The notes under the pieces are model-generated. The model worked only from the letters and a program-made list of their open reading frames with translations. It made no database searches and was not told the DNA's origin. The translations under genes and the position numbers were made by a program. From an uncultured Cedecea sp. (lineage in GTDB: Bacteria > Pseudomonadota > Gammaproteobacteria > Enterobacterales > Enterobacteriaceae): a DNA stretch of 64,000 bases. The DNA lies in the NCBI RefSeq assembly GCF_947498825.1, contig NZ_CANMLV010000018.1:1-64000 (forward strand), in the 5' to 3' direction. Below are positions 24,701-33,410 of this stretch, piece after piece. Position 1 is the stretch's first letter. Each line of letters opens with the position of its first letter.

Positions 24701-26760
24701 ACTCATTTCCCATTGAACAAGGTGAGCAACTCAGGGTAGGTACTGTAGATTTTGTTTCACCCAATGAAATTAGAGCACTATTAGATATCGATTCACCTGA
24801 TGCTGTCGCTTTGAATGCAGGCACACCTAGAAATTTTCCTAGAGTAAACAGCTATGTATTAGTCTCATGTGATAATGGTTACTTAGTTGGGCAAATAGAG
24901 TGGCTTGCAGTTGAGCATTCACCTTATCCTAAACAAAGAGATATTCAAGATTTTGGTCTAGTAAACCTACCATTTCCTCGAAAAAAAATAAGTTTAAATC
25001 CAGTCGGAACTCTTAAACGCTTTTCCAAAGATGGTACTGATTATTTTAAATTTCAACGCGGCTCTGAATCATTTCCTTCTATTGGTTCAGCTATTTTACT
25101 ACCAACAGATTTACAGCTTAGATCAATTGTCGAGTCTGGTGATAATAGACGAATAGTTATTGGGCAAAGTCCACTTACTAACAATGCTAATGTAGCCGTA
25201 GACCCTGATAGATTATTTGGTCGTCATATAGCAGTACTTGGTAATACTGGTAGTGGTAAGTCTTGTTCTGTCGCAGGATTAATCCAATGGTCACTCGAAG
25301 CTGCAATGGAGTCAGAAGTAAAACCAAACGCCAGATTTATTATATTAGACCCCAATGGCGAGTATGTACGTGCTTTGGGACCAACTACAAAATTTAAAGG
25401 CAGAATTTTTAAAGTCGAAGCTGGGGAAAATGAGCATCAACTCCAAGTGCCATCTTGGTTTTGGAATAGCTCGGAATGGGCATCATTTACGCAAGCGAGT
25501 CCTAAAGCCCAACTTCCTTTACTAAAGCGTTCTCTAAGGGCAATGAGAAACGAAGATTTTGAACTTGAAACAACCTCAAATATAGAAATAAAACGTTTTC
25601 TAGGGAATGTTCTCATAACCTTAAAACATGATAAAAGTTCAGGGAAACCCTTTGGAGCTTGGGGGCCTGCAAAAGGCTTTAACGAGATAATGGGTAAATG
25701 GATTGAAAGCTTTGAAGGATACAGAGATAAACTTGGAAATAACAACTTAACGAATGTAATCACAATAATGTCTAAATATAGACAAGATAGGAATGTACAG
25801 TACGCAACCATGCAAGCGACCGTGCCTGAAATAGATAGCATTATCGAGAGTGTTACCTCTGCATTTAGAGAGTTCGGAGGGTTTGAGAAAGAGTTACTAC
25901 CAAAGAATGAAGATATACCGTTACCATTTGATGGTAATAACTTGGTTGCCTATTTAGAAGCTCTTGCTCAAGAAAATGGCAGTGAACAATATGTTGAATA
26001 TTTGGTTGCCAGAATACGCACCATGCTCTCAGATACAAGGATGAGATCTGTTACTAATGATGCTGATAATCGGATTGACTTAGCTAAATGGTTAGAGAAA
26101 TATCTTGGTACCGATTGTTCAAGAGATGATAACAGTTGTATTTCTATAATAGATCTATCTCTAGTTCCAAGCGAAATTACTCACATTGTTACTGCTGTGA
26201 TTTCAAGGATTATTTTTGAATCATTGCAACGCTATAGAAGACTATATAATAAATCTTTACCTACGGTACTTGTAGCTGAAGAAGCACATACATTTATTAA
26301 ACGGTATCGTGATGACTCTGAAAATCAGGATGTCGCAGCTGTTTGCTGCCAAGTGTTTGAGAAAATTGCACGAGAAGGCAGAAAATTTGGTCTTGGGATG
26401 GTGGTTTCCTCGCAACGACCATCAGAATTATCACCTACAGTTTTATCTCAATGTAATACTTTTCTTCTGCATCGAATTAGTAATGACAAAGATCAGGAGC
26501 AAGTTCATAAAATGGTACCTGATAATTTGCGAGGATTACTCCGTGAGTTGCCTTCACTGCCATCCCAACATGCAATACTGATGGGCTGGGCATCTGAGCT
26601 TCCTGTCCTGGTTAAAATGAAAAATTTGACGAAAGATCAGCAACCCCATTCTGATGACCCTGACTTCTGGGATGTTTGGACAAGAAAGTATGCTGATGGG
26701 AAATTGGTCGAGAGAACTGTCGATTGGGGAGCTGTTGTAAAGGAATGGCAACAAAAGTGA
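24697..26760 (+). CDS. HerA-like hexameric ATPase of the SIR2-HerA system
   Basis: HerA proteins are FtsK-like ring ATPases. Beside a SIR2 gene they assemble a defence complex in which HerA and SIR2 control each other. The 687-residue protein has an N-terminal HAS-like beta-barrel (about residues 1-165), Walker A in LGNTGSGKS (182-189), a Walker B-like FIILDPNGEY, and the second Walker B LVAEEAHTF near 527. SSQRPSELSPTVLSQCNTF contains the conserved sensor and arginine region, followed by the C-terminal latch. It overlaps the SIR2 gene by 4 bp and ends about 165 bp before the transposon's right repeat. It appears intact. Confidence 0.9.
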   Translation: MNSFPIEQGEQLRVGTVDFVSPNEIRALLDIDSPDAVALNAGTPRNFPRVNSYVLVSCDNGYLVGQIEWLAVEHSPYPKQRDIQDFGLVNLPFPRKKISLNPVGTLKRFSKDGTDYFKFQRGSESFPSIGSAILLPTDLQLRSIVESGDNRRIVIGQSPLTNNANVAVDPDRLFGRHIAVLGNTGSGKSCSVAGLIQWSLEAAMESEVKPNARFIILDPNGEYVRALGPTTKFKGRIFKVEAGENEHQLQVPSWFWNSSEWASFTQASPKAQLPLLKRSLRAMRNEDFELETTSNIEIKRFLGNVLITLKHDKSSGKPFGAWGPAKGFNEIMGKWIESFEGYRDKLGNNNLTNVITIMSKYRQDRNVQYATMQATVPEIDSIIESVTSAFREFGGFEKELLPKNEDIPLPFDGNNLVAYLEALAQENGSEQYVEYLVARIRTMLSDTRMRSVTNDADNRIDLAKWLEKYLGTDCSRDDNSCISIIDLSLVPSEITHIVTAVISRIIFESLQRYRRLYNKSLPTVLVAEEAHTFIKRYRDDSENQDVAAVCCQVFEKIAREGRKFGLGMVVSSQRPSELSPTVLSQCNTFLLHRISNDKDQEQVHKMVPDNLRGLLRELPSLPSQHAILMGWASELPVLVKMKNLTKDQQPHSDDPDFWDVWTRKYADGKLVERTVDWGAVVKEWQQK

Positions 26761-26886
26761 TCTGCGGCAGAAAATGAAAGCGGGAGGGCAGATCGGAATT
26801 GAAGGAACTTTATGTCATCAATCTACTTGGTGTTGCGTTCCGTTGTCCCTCAGCCCACCATGACGACTGAAGTGGCTGTAAACGCA

Positions 26887-26919
26887 GTACCTATCAATTT
26901 CAATATAAACAATGAACTA
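26887..26919 (+). pseudogene. last codons of a related tnpA at the transposon's right end
   Basis: The codons before the right inverted repeat read PINFNINNEL, matching the last residues of the intact TnpA (PLNFNINNEL) before its stop inside the left repeat. The DNA similarity between the two ends therefore extends about 30 bp past the 38-bp repeat. This right end is thus the 3' tip of a second, related tnpA, not a simple inverted repeat. Confidence 0.7.
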
Positions 26920-26924
26920 ACGCT

Positions 26925-26962
26925 GTTAGCGTGGTTTTTTGCATCATTGGCCCTCAAACCCC
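26925..26962 (-). repeat. right terminal inverted repeat of the SIR2-HerA transposon
   Basis: Read inward from 26962 the end is GGGGTTTGAGGGCCAATGAT and runs to about 26925, matching the left end at about 32 of 38 positions. Outside it is ACTTA, not a copy of the TAGAT outside the left end. Confidence 0.85.
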
Positions 26963-26967
26963 ACTTA

Positions 26968-27492
26968 TCACGAATTTTGGGAACGCAGAAGCGACTGAAT
27001 ATCCACGGTTACATCATCAGTCTCCTGGTTATCACTGTCCTGGGTCAGCTCATCAATATACTGACGGATTTGTGTCGTCTGACTAAGGTAATAACAAAGT
27101 TTAAGGGCTATACGAGCTCTGGACTTTGATTCCCCAAGGCGTTCAAATGCTCTTAGGCGAAGTTGTTCGGGCGAGTATCCGTCTTTCGAAGATGAGGAAT
27201 AAATATCAATCACTTCAGTATACAGCTTTGCGAAACTATGCTTTTTTTTATCACTCTCATCAGTGTGGTAAATTATTTCCGCATTGCTCAGATCTTGCTG
27301 CCTCAACAATATCCAGCCGTACAGAGTCTGGCTTGCCGGTATGTTCTCATATGGTATATGACCATTGCTATTGGCATAGATATACTCATTCAGTAAGTTT
27401 TTGAGTCGCGCATCCAGGTTAGCAAGTTTCATACGCAGTTGCCTTTGGGCATTATCAATTTTGTTATGAAGCGCGAGATTCAGTATGAGCAT
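26968..27492 (-). pseudogene. fragment of an unknown gene trapped between two transposon ends
   Basis: A 174-codon frame on the minus strand reads through helical, charged sequence (LRLRAFERLGESKSRARIAL). It occupies the whole 531-bp space between the right repeat of the SIR2-HerA transposon (ending 26962) and the left repeat of the next element (starting 27494). Its first codon is 2 bases from that left repeat and no ribosome site precedes it, so the true start was probably lost to the insertion. The stop at 26968 lies just outside the other repeat. I do not recognise the protein. Confidence 0.5.
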
Positions 27493-27493
27493 A

Positions 27494-27531
27494 GGGGTTT
27501 GGGGAGCAACGGAACAGTAAACACCGTTAAT
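27494..27531 (+). repeat. left terminal inverted repeat of the acyl-operon element
   Basis: This 38-bp end starts GGGGTTTGGGGAGCAACGGA and is matched by the complement at 35257-35294 with one mismatch. Similarity extends inward to about 27555. Confidence 0.88.
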
Positions 27532-27606
27532 CGGTTAATTTAAATGGCCATTAATTTATTAATCAATAGATTATACTTCTTCATTAAAAGCTCCCAGCCT
27601 GCCTAA

Positions 27607-28497
27607 TCAGATTGATAGTGAATGAGTTTGCAACATTTGGCCTGTCGGACAGCATAACTGAAGGTCATGTCGTCTGAAGCCGCGCTGAAATAACCAAAAC
27701 CAGCCTCCTTTGTTATCAGGTGTCAGGCCCATATCCCGAAAACCCGCCCGGTAAAGCGTGGGAATAGCATCTGCAAGCGTGCTATTGAACCGGATACGGA
27801 CATAGACAAGTCGGCTGTAAGGAAGACGAATTATTTCATCTATCACCCTGTGCGTCGTCTGGTAAAGAGTGACTTCTGTACGATCGCCAATGTCGGTAAT
27901 ATCCAGTGGTAAGGCTGTCTGTATTAAAGGTAAAGTTTGCGTATTACCAAACTGAATACCAAGAAGCGACAACCAGGGATGCTGTTCACTTATTTCCTCT
28001 ATCTGTGGTACTGGCCGTGGCTTTAAAGCCTGCACGCCCAGCATCACGCTTTCACGATCGTCTGGTTTAAATGGCGACACGACGTAATCCCGTAACAGGG
28101 CTGTGGTATAAAAACCAAGTTTTTTCGCTATCCGCTGTGAATAAGAATGACTACACACCATTTTTATGGTGAGCGTAGTCAGCTGCTGTTTACGCGCCTC
28201 GCAGCAAAGATGCATCCCGAGTCTCGTAGCCACGCCGCGATGCCGGCCCCCCGGACGGGTCGCGAACATCGCAAGTTCGGCGCTGGGTGCATTTTCATCT
28301 CGGCATAGTGCCGCATGGCCGATGATGCGGCCATCTTTCACTGCTACCGCGCTTTGCCAGTGACGCTGTGCGTTATGCCAACCAATCATCGTGGGTACAT
28401 AAAGGTCAGAATAAACGTAGCGGTCGCCGTACACCTCGCGAAACAGTTCACTGATCCCATCAGCATCATCAGGCAGGAAGTTTCTGATGACGATCAT
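27607..28497 (-). CDS. GNAT-family acetyltransferase
   Basis: This is a 296-residue protein with an N-terminal GNAT domain: MIVIRNFLPDDADGISELFR at the start, the acyl-CoA-binding loop RPGGRHRGVATRLG (about residues 81-94), and a typical strand-helix ending SQRIAKKLGFYTTALL. The C-terminal half is a second, less clear GNAT-like domain (PYSRLVYVRIRFNSTL). The start overlaps the stop of the upstream PaaK-like gene (ATGA), so it is the last gene of the acyl operon. It may transfer an acyl group onto an amine or amino acid made by, or fed into, the pathway. The substrate is unknown. Confidence 0.8.
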   Translation of the reverse strand: MIVIRNFLPDDADGISELFREVYGDRYVYSDLYVPTMIGWHNAQRHWQSAVAVKDGRIIGHAALCRDENAPSAELAMFATRPGGRHRGVATRLGMHLCCEARKQQLTTLTIKMVCSHSYSQRIAKKLGFYTTALLRDYVVSPFKPDDRESVMLGVQALKPRPVPQIEEISEQHPWLSLLGIQFGNTQTLPLIQTALPLDITDIGDRTEVTLYQTTHRVIDEIIRLPYSRLVYVRIRFNSTLADAIPTLYRAGFRDMGLTPDNKGGWFWLFQRGFRRHDLQLCCPTGQMLQTHSLSI

Positions 28498-29795
28498 TTT
28501 CCCTCTTCCCCTGTTGTTACATACGGGCGGCGATCTATCACCCGCTGTAATTTTCCGGTGCGGGAGTTGCAGATAAGCTCATCCTGTTTGCACCACACAA
28601 TGGCTATTCGAAGCTGGCCTGTTTCAAGTAGAGCAGCGAATGAGTGATCCCTTTCCTGGAGAGAATGATAAAGAGCGTCCGCATGGCTACCACTACCGGT
28701 GAACGCAATACATAGAGTCAGCCAATCGCAATTATCCTGATGATCCAGGATCATCTGCCACTGCTGTCTGCCGAACATTTCAGTGATGAGAGCGTCGAAC
28801 TCATCAGGAAAAACAGAAGAACAAGCTACGCGAATACGGTGCCCGAGACTGCTTCTTCCTTGCAGAACGAACTTACGCGCTGGTTTTCCCGGTGGTTCAC
28901 GCCAGGCTGCAAGATCGCCAACCGGATAACGAATCAGCGGCATGAGTTTGCGTGTCAGATTAGAGACAACCAGCATGCCGGTGCGCCCCTCCTCAAGGAT
29001 GGATTCTCCGGTCACTTCATCAATGATTTCGACAATAGTTTCGGGTTCAAAGACCCGATGTTCTCCGGCAAGACACTCTGGAGTACTGGCACCAATCAAA
29101 CTCGAGTCAACGCCAGCGCATCCAACAGAAGCAATACGGGCATTAGGGAATGCCTGCTTAAGCAGCAACAATTGTTCTGCAAATATGCTCTCACTGCCAA
29201 AGAGTAGTAACGTGATCCCTGGCAGTTGCTGCTTCCCCCCTATGCTTGCAGCAAATTGTAATAACTTAGCAGGAACGCCTGCGAGGACGTTGATCTTATG
29301 CTGGTTGAGCTGGTCAAATAATGCCTGCGGCTCCATCATCCCGCTGAAAGGATATTCGCATACCGGCGTATCCATATGAGTAAGTGCACCATGAATAAAT
29401 AAAAAGCTGGAGTAAAGATCCCCGGCGAAAAACAGGTTCGCAACGCGGTCGCCGGGATGCAGCTGGTTTGCCAGGCTACGGCCAAAACTGGTGACAAATG
29501 CACGCCATTCGCTGCGGGTATAAACGGACAGTTTGCTGGCACCGGTAGTGCCGCCAGTTTTAAATACGATTCCGTCGGTAACGGGGCCGGTCAAAACCGG
29601 CCAATGAGTTAGTTCGCTACTTCCTTCCCAGTAATCACGGGGATTCACCAGCGGCAAGTCGCATAGCTGCCAGCCAGTCTGCGGAATCTGCTGGTAAAGC
29701 CGGGCGTAATAGGAAGAGTGTCGACGGGCGAATTCCACAAGTTGTGTAAGGGATAAGACCGCAGCGTCAGCGGTGTTCGTCTCTTGTCTAGCCAT
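28494..29795 (-). CDS. PaaK-like adenylate-forming ligase
   Basis: This enzyme class activates a carboxylic acid as acyl-AMP (and often acyl-CoA). The 433 residues carry the phosphate loop VFKTGGTTGASKLSVYTR (near residue 82), a LFFAGDLYSSFLF block, and the YPVGDLAAW motif whose aspartate binds the AMP ribose, plus a C-terminal ferredoxin-like lid (residues about 320-433). The architecture is that of phenylacetate-CoA ligase. It sits 38 bp behind the LuxC-ligase fusion, so three ligase-type domains occur in one operon. The substrate cannot be read from the sequence. Confidence 0.8.
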   Translation of the reverse strand: MARQETNTADAAVLSLTQLVEFARRHSSYYARLYQQIPQTGWQLCDLPLVNPRDYWEGSSELTHWPVLTGPVTDGIVFKTGGTTGASKLSVYTRSEWRAFVTSFGRSLANQLHPGDRVANLFFAGDLYSSFLFIHGALTHMDTPVCEYPFSGMMEPQALFDQLNQHKINVLAGVPAKLLQFAASIGGKQQLPGITLLLFGSESIFAEQLLLLKQAFPNARIASVGCAGVDSSLIGASTPECLAGEHRVFEPETIVEIIDEVTGESILEEGRTGMLVVSNLTRKLMPLIRYPVGDLAAWREPPGKPARKFVLQGRSSLGHRIRVACSSVFPDEFDALITEMFGRQQWQMILDHQDNCDWLTLCIAFTGSGSHADALYHSLQERDHSFAALLETGQLRIAIVWCKQDELICNSRTGKLQRVIDRRPYVTTGEEGK

Positions 29796-29833
29796 GATTT
29801 TATATCCTTATAGTTAAATCAGACTGCAAATAT

Positions 29834-32242
29834 TCAGCGACGTTTATCGATAACCAGCGGCGTTTTACCACTTTGAGGATGCCGTTCAAACTCGATGAAC
29901 GGACAGCTTGTCACCTCCATTTCCAGTAAACCCGCATCCAGACTCACCAACAGTTCAGGATTGCTGCTGACACGGTGCCGCACCTCGATGGCATCTCCTT
30001 CCGCCAGGATACGGATACGTTCCAGTCCGCTGGATGAGTTATTTTCAAGGATGAGCTGCACCGGCACCTCTGCCAGCTGCGCAAGCTGCTGTGTCGGAAT
30101 AAACATCGTGCCAATGCGTACCAGATTGCCGTGGCGGCCCTGCAGTTCAAAACGCGGCGACAGTGCGCCGCAAGCGCAGCGTCCTTCCACCCAGCGGCCA
30201 AGATCACCAATATCGTAGCGAACCACTTTATGGCCTTCGCGGGCCCGGGAAGTAAACAGCAGACGACCGGTTTCACCCGGATTGACGGGTTTATCGCATT
30301 CCATATCGACGATCTCCAGCCACTGGATATCCGCCATCAGATGAAACACGCCCTCAGGACTCGCGTTGCAGGCATGTCCCAATGGCCCGGCGTCCACGGA
30401 GCCGTACAGCGCAGAGCGAATCATTTCAACACCGAAACCGTGGAAAAACTGACGCTGATCGGCTCCCATATGTTCACCACCGGTCAGCAGTTTACGGATG
30501 CCGCTGTAGCTGCGCAGCAATGTCTCCTGCTGCCTGAATAGCTGGCTCAGGGTGCTGGGCATACCGAGCAGCGTGTTCACCTTCTGACTGACGATAGTTT
30601 TCGCAATCTCTTCATAATCATCATCATGCGGTCCCCCCATCGGGAGATGCATAACACCTGATTTGTCGAGTACGGTGAAGAAACTGAGTAAACCGCCGTA
30701 CAGGTTCCCGGCGTACATCAGATTCAGCACTTTATCCTGTGCCGGATCCAGGCCCGCGGCGAACATGCCGTCGGCGGCAGCCTGCATCTGGCGGTGATAA
30801 TCACGGTAGGTAAAACCGGCCAGTTTAGGCGCACCGCTGCTGCCTCCGCTACGGAAGAAGAGCTGGGCGCTGGGCTGCATCGCGTTTTCAGTGAAGACTG
30901 ATTTATCCATGATCGGCTGGTCGACGGGCAAGCCCGGCGCGGGGGGAGGGAGATCGAGCGTCGCTAATCCTGGCAGGGCGTCTGCGTCGAGGGTGACGGT
31001 AACACGCCGCACCAGCTGGCTTAATGCGAACAGACCGTCGTGCGGTTCGCCGCTGTAGCCTGAATGCATGCCTGCAAGCGTTGTAACGCGGTTAACCCCG
31101 GCGGCCAGCAGAAGCTGGCTGAGGAAGGTGGTGTCATTCGCTGGCGCCGCCAGGCTACAGGTTTGCAGCCAGGTGCGCCAGGGGCGCAAGGTCTGAACGA
31201 GTTTATGCCGGGGCAGCGGGCGCAGCAGCAGCGTACGGTAGAGCGGCGAAGGCTCAAGCCCGACCGTGTTTTCCAGCAAGATGCGCCAGTTTTCACCGCT
31301 CCAGCACTGATTATCCGCGCCGGTAAAGATCAGGTCCAGTTCGTTAATGGCCTGCGCGCAGGTGATATCTGCCGCCGACTTTTCGTCCGGCAGTTGGACT
31401 GGCCAATGGCCGCTGCGGCGATGCATAGCCGCAGCCAGGCCGTTGCCAGTTTCCTTTAACGTCGCCAGCGACTCGGTATCAACGAAAATAGTCTGCGAGC
31501 TGGAGCATGCCTGCTGGTCGAAACGACAGATTTCATCCGCCAGCGCATCCAGTTGCCGGTCATCAACCGCCTCAGGAACCAGCCAGGAGAAACTGATTTT
31601 ATGTCTCCATGGGATCCAGCGACAGCCGCCGGGAAGCTGCTGGCGTATAGCGTTAAGCGCCGCATCGCCGCCCCATGCGGAAACCCCATCCGCATGCGCC
31701 ATCAGAAGCGCAAGCTTATCGGTCGTTACCGGCAGGATGGCAAGGTAGTTAGCCAGCGTATTTGTCGCATCGCAGTCAAGAAAGGCCTGCAGCAGTTCAT
31801 GGGTCAGCCCCTGTTCGCTGGAGCTGGGACGCAGCCAGTTAATATTGCCCAGCAGCAGGCTTTCGACTATTGCCAGAAAAGGAAGCGACTCCGCATTGGC
31901 CGGGGTGATATGCAGCACTACGCCCAGCGGACGCCAGCTCTCGAAAGTCGGCTGTGATAAATTAAAACGGCGTAACGAGAAGGGGATTTCACCCAGTTCA
32001 TGCTCAAGCTTGAAGCGCAGCGCATCCGGCTGGCAGAACTGGCTCACTTCTTCCCGCATCACGGCATCAATCTGGGGTAAAAACGCGGTATCTTCCAAGC
32101 GTTTCACAAAACGTTCCGCACAGACAAACAGCGCATCCCCTGGCAGCGGCTGGCTCAGCGTGTCGTGCAGCGGCTCGGTCAGTTGGCTCAGCACCTGTTC
32201 GATCGTGGAGGAGGTATACCATTTGCCATAAATAAAATACAT
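29834..32242 (-). CDS. LuxC-like acyl reductase fused to a PaaK-like adenylate-forming ligase
   Basis: The 802-residue protein has two enzyme parts. The first 430 or so residues resemble LuxC, the fatty acid reductase that reduces acyl groups with NADPH through a cysteine. The expected catalytic Cys is in RFDQQACSSSQTIFVD (near residue 246), with ESWRPLGVVLHITPANAESL as the substrate and NADPH region. From about residue 460 a PaaK/LuxE-type ligase follows, with phosphate loop FFRSGGSSGAPKLAGFTYRD (near 471), VRYDIGDLGRW, and a CACG cysteine pair. So one chain could both activate and reduce an acid to an aldehyde. It begins 2 bp after the LuxE-like gene. Confidence 0.82.
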   Translation of the reverse strand: MYFIYGKWYTSSTIEQVLSQLTEPLHDTLSQPLPGDALFVCAERFVKRLEDTAFLPQIDAVMREEVSQFCQPDALRFKLEHELGEIPFSLRRFNLSQPTFESWRPLGVVLHITPANAESLPFLAIVESLLLGNINWLRPSSSEQGLTHELLQAFLDCDATNTLANYLAILPVTTDKLALLMAHADGVSAWGGDAALNAIRQQLPGGCRWIPWRHKISFSWLVPEAVDDRQLDALADEICRFDQQACSSSQTIFVDTESLATLKETGNGLAAAMHRRSGHWPVQLPDEKSAADITCAQAINELDLIFTGADNQCWSGENWRILLENTVGLEPSPLYRTLLLRPLPRHKLVQTLRPWRTWLQTCSLAAPANDTTFLSQLLLAAGVNRVTTLAGMHSGYSGEPHDGLFALSQLVRRVTVTLDADALPGLATLDLPPPAPGLPVDQPIMDKSVFTENAMQPSAQLFFRSGGSSGAPKLAGFTYRDYHRQMQAAADGMFAAGLDPAQDKVLNLMYAGNLYGGLLSFFTVLDKSGVMHLPMGGPHDDDYEEIAKTIVSQKVNTLLGMPSTLSQLFRQQETLLRSYSGIRKLLTGGEHMGADQRQFFHGFGVEMIRSALYGSVDAGPLGHACNASPEGVFHLMADIQWLEIVDMECDKPVNPGETGRLLFTSRAREGHKVVRYDIGDLGRWVEGRCACGALSPRFELQGRHGNLVRIGTMFIPTQQLAQLAEVPVQLILENNSSSGLERIRILAEGDAIEVRHRVSSNPELLVSLDAGLLEMEVTSCPFIEFERHPQSGKTPLVIDKRR

Positions 32243-32243
32243 A

Positions 32244-33371
32244 TTACTTTCCTTGTATTAATTCCGAGGCCGCCAGTGCACAACTCCGGGCCTGATGCTG
32301 GCTGGCGCGGCCGAGCAGTTCAAACCAGTCTGTCTGCACTCCACACCCACATTCGCGGGCGCGATGCAGAATGGCTAAATCGCTCATCACGATGCTGTGG
32401 GCCGGGCTTGAGGTAATATATGGCGAGACAAACTGCAAAAACCCCCGTTCGCCGTAGCCTTTAATCTCAAACGTGCGGGTATCGCGGATCCAGGCTCTGG
32501 CGTATACCGGGATATGAAAGTGGTGATGGGTACACTCGACATAAGGAACGCAGTGCTCAACGGAGCCGTAACCGTCCCGGCAGCATTCGTCAGGCAGCCC
32601 TAACTGTTCGCCAAGCCGTGCGTACAGCATTGCCTTCGGTATTTCTTTATCCGCATGCGTTTTCCAGCCGCCGCCGAAAAACGTTAACGACCCCGGTGGC
32701 AGGGTAAGCGGCGGCAAATTCATATCGCGCATTCTTTCAAGAACAAACCACATAAAGGCGGGGAAGCCGAAAATACGTACCGGCGCGTCATCCTGCGCGA
32801 AAGCTTGCAATGCCAGGATCACACCGAATGGATCGAACTCATGGCCTTTTCCGGTGTTACGCAGGGCATAAAAGACCTTTTTGACCGGCGCATATTTGCA
32901 CAGAAATTGATCGGTATAAGCCGTACCTAACGTAATGGTTTCAAAGGGTTCGTAACTTAGCAGGAGATAATTACAGGGCGCGTCTGGCGTATCCCACTCG
33001 TAGTGGCGAAAAATATGGTCGACCATGCCTTGTGCGGCCGTAATACTACGATCGTCAAAACGCATGCGGCTTTTTTGCCCGCTGGTGTCTGAGGACGTCA
33101 GCTCCAGCGCATCCTGGCCCGTGCTGCTGAGCAAAAGATGGTGCTTGAAGTAATTAGCAAATATTGGCGGCAGATCGCCCCATGAACCCAGCTGCGGATT
33201 GTCCGGGTTAATACGGTGATGGATTAACCATTGCGCGTAGCCCGGCGTATTCTCAACATGGAAAGAGACGACCTCCAGCATCGCATTATGGAACAACCGC
33301 TCACTCATTGCATCGCACTGATACGGGCGAGTGAGCGCGCACAGCTCATCGACGGCAGGAACGGATATCAC
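32244..33371 (-). CDS. LuxE-like acyl-protein synthetase
   Basis: LuxE proteins activate a fatty acid as acyl-AMP and pass it, via a cysteine, to LuxC. The 375-residue product has the LuxE-type N-terminal region, LTSSDTSGQKSRMRFD as the nucleotide-loop equivalent (near residue 92), GGGWKTHADKEIPK near 235, the YGSVEHCVPYVEC block near 269, and a C-terminal AILHRARECGCGVQTDW. It is the first gene of the acyl operon, followed after one base by the LuxC-ligase fusion. Light-emitting luxAB genes are absent, so bioluminescence is not its role. Upstream is a broken exporter gene. Confidence 0.78.
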   Translation of the reverse strand: MISVPAVDELCALTRPYQCDAMSERLFHNAMLEVVSFHVENTPGYAQWLIHHRINPDNPQLGSWGDLPPIFANYFKHHLLLSSTGQDALELTSSDTSGQKSRMRFDDRSITAAQGMVDHIFRHYEWDTPDAPCNYLLLSYEPFETITLGTAYTDQFLCKYAPVKKVFYALRNTGKGHEFDPFGVILALQAFAQDDAPVRIFGFPAFMWFVLERMRDMNLPPLTLPPGSLTFFGGGWKTHADKEIPKAMLYARLGEQLGLPDECCRDGYGSVEHCVPYVECTHHHFHIPVYARAWIRDTRTFEIKGYGERGFLQFVSPYITSSPAHSIVMSDLAILHRARECGCGVQTDWFELLGRASQHQARSCALAASELIQGK

Positions 33372-33410
33372 GTTATATTTTCCTTAATAGTTTTTACGTC
33401 CATTTGATAA

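Larger units (their letters stand above)
19450..26962 (+). mobile_element. Tn3-family transposon carrying a SIR2-HerA defence module, 7.5 kb
   Basis: The outer ends are inverted repeats of about 38 bp beginning GGGGTTCGAGGGCC at 19450 and GGGGTTTGAGGGCC read inward from 26962; about 32 of 38 positions match. Inside, in order, are tnpA (minus), a res region, tnpR (plus), the SIR2 gene and the HerA gene (both plus). Gene order is that of a Tn3-type unit transposon with divergent tnpA and tnpR and cargo next to the resolvase. The 5 bases outside the ends (TAGAT and ACTTA) differ, so the usual 5-bp target duplication is missing, and rearrangement after insertion is likely. I do not assign a transposon name. 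Confidence 0.88.

Noticed and set aside
26812..27129. Plus-strand frame of 105 codons across the right end of the transposon
   Set aside because: It crosses the inverted repeat and two unrelated flanks, has no ribosome site, and only its PINFNINNEL portion is meaningful, as the end of a lost tnpA.
32244..33371. Bioluminescence operon
   Set aside because: LuxE- and LuxC-like genes are present, but luxAB and luxD are not, and the ligase and GNAT genes point to another pathway.
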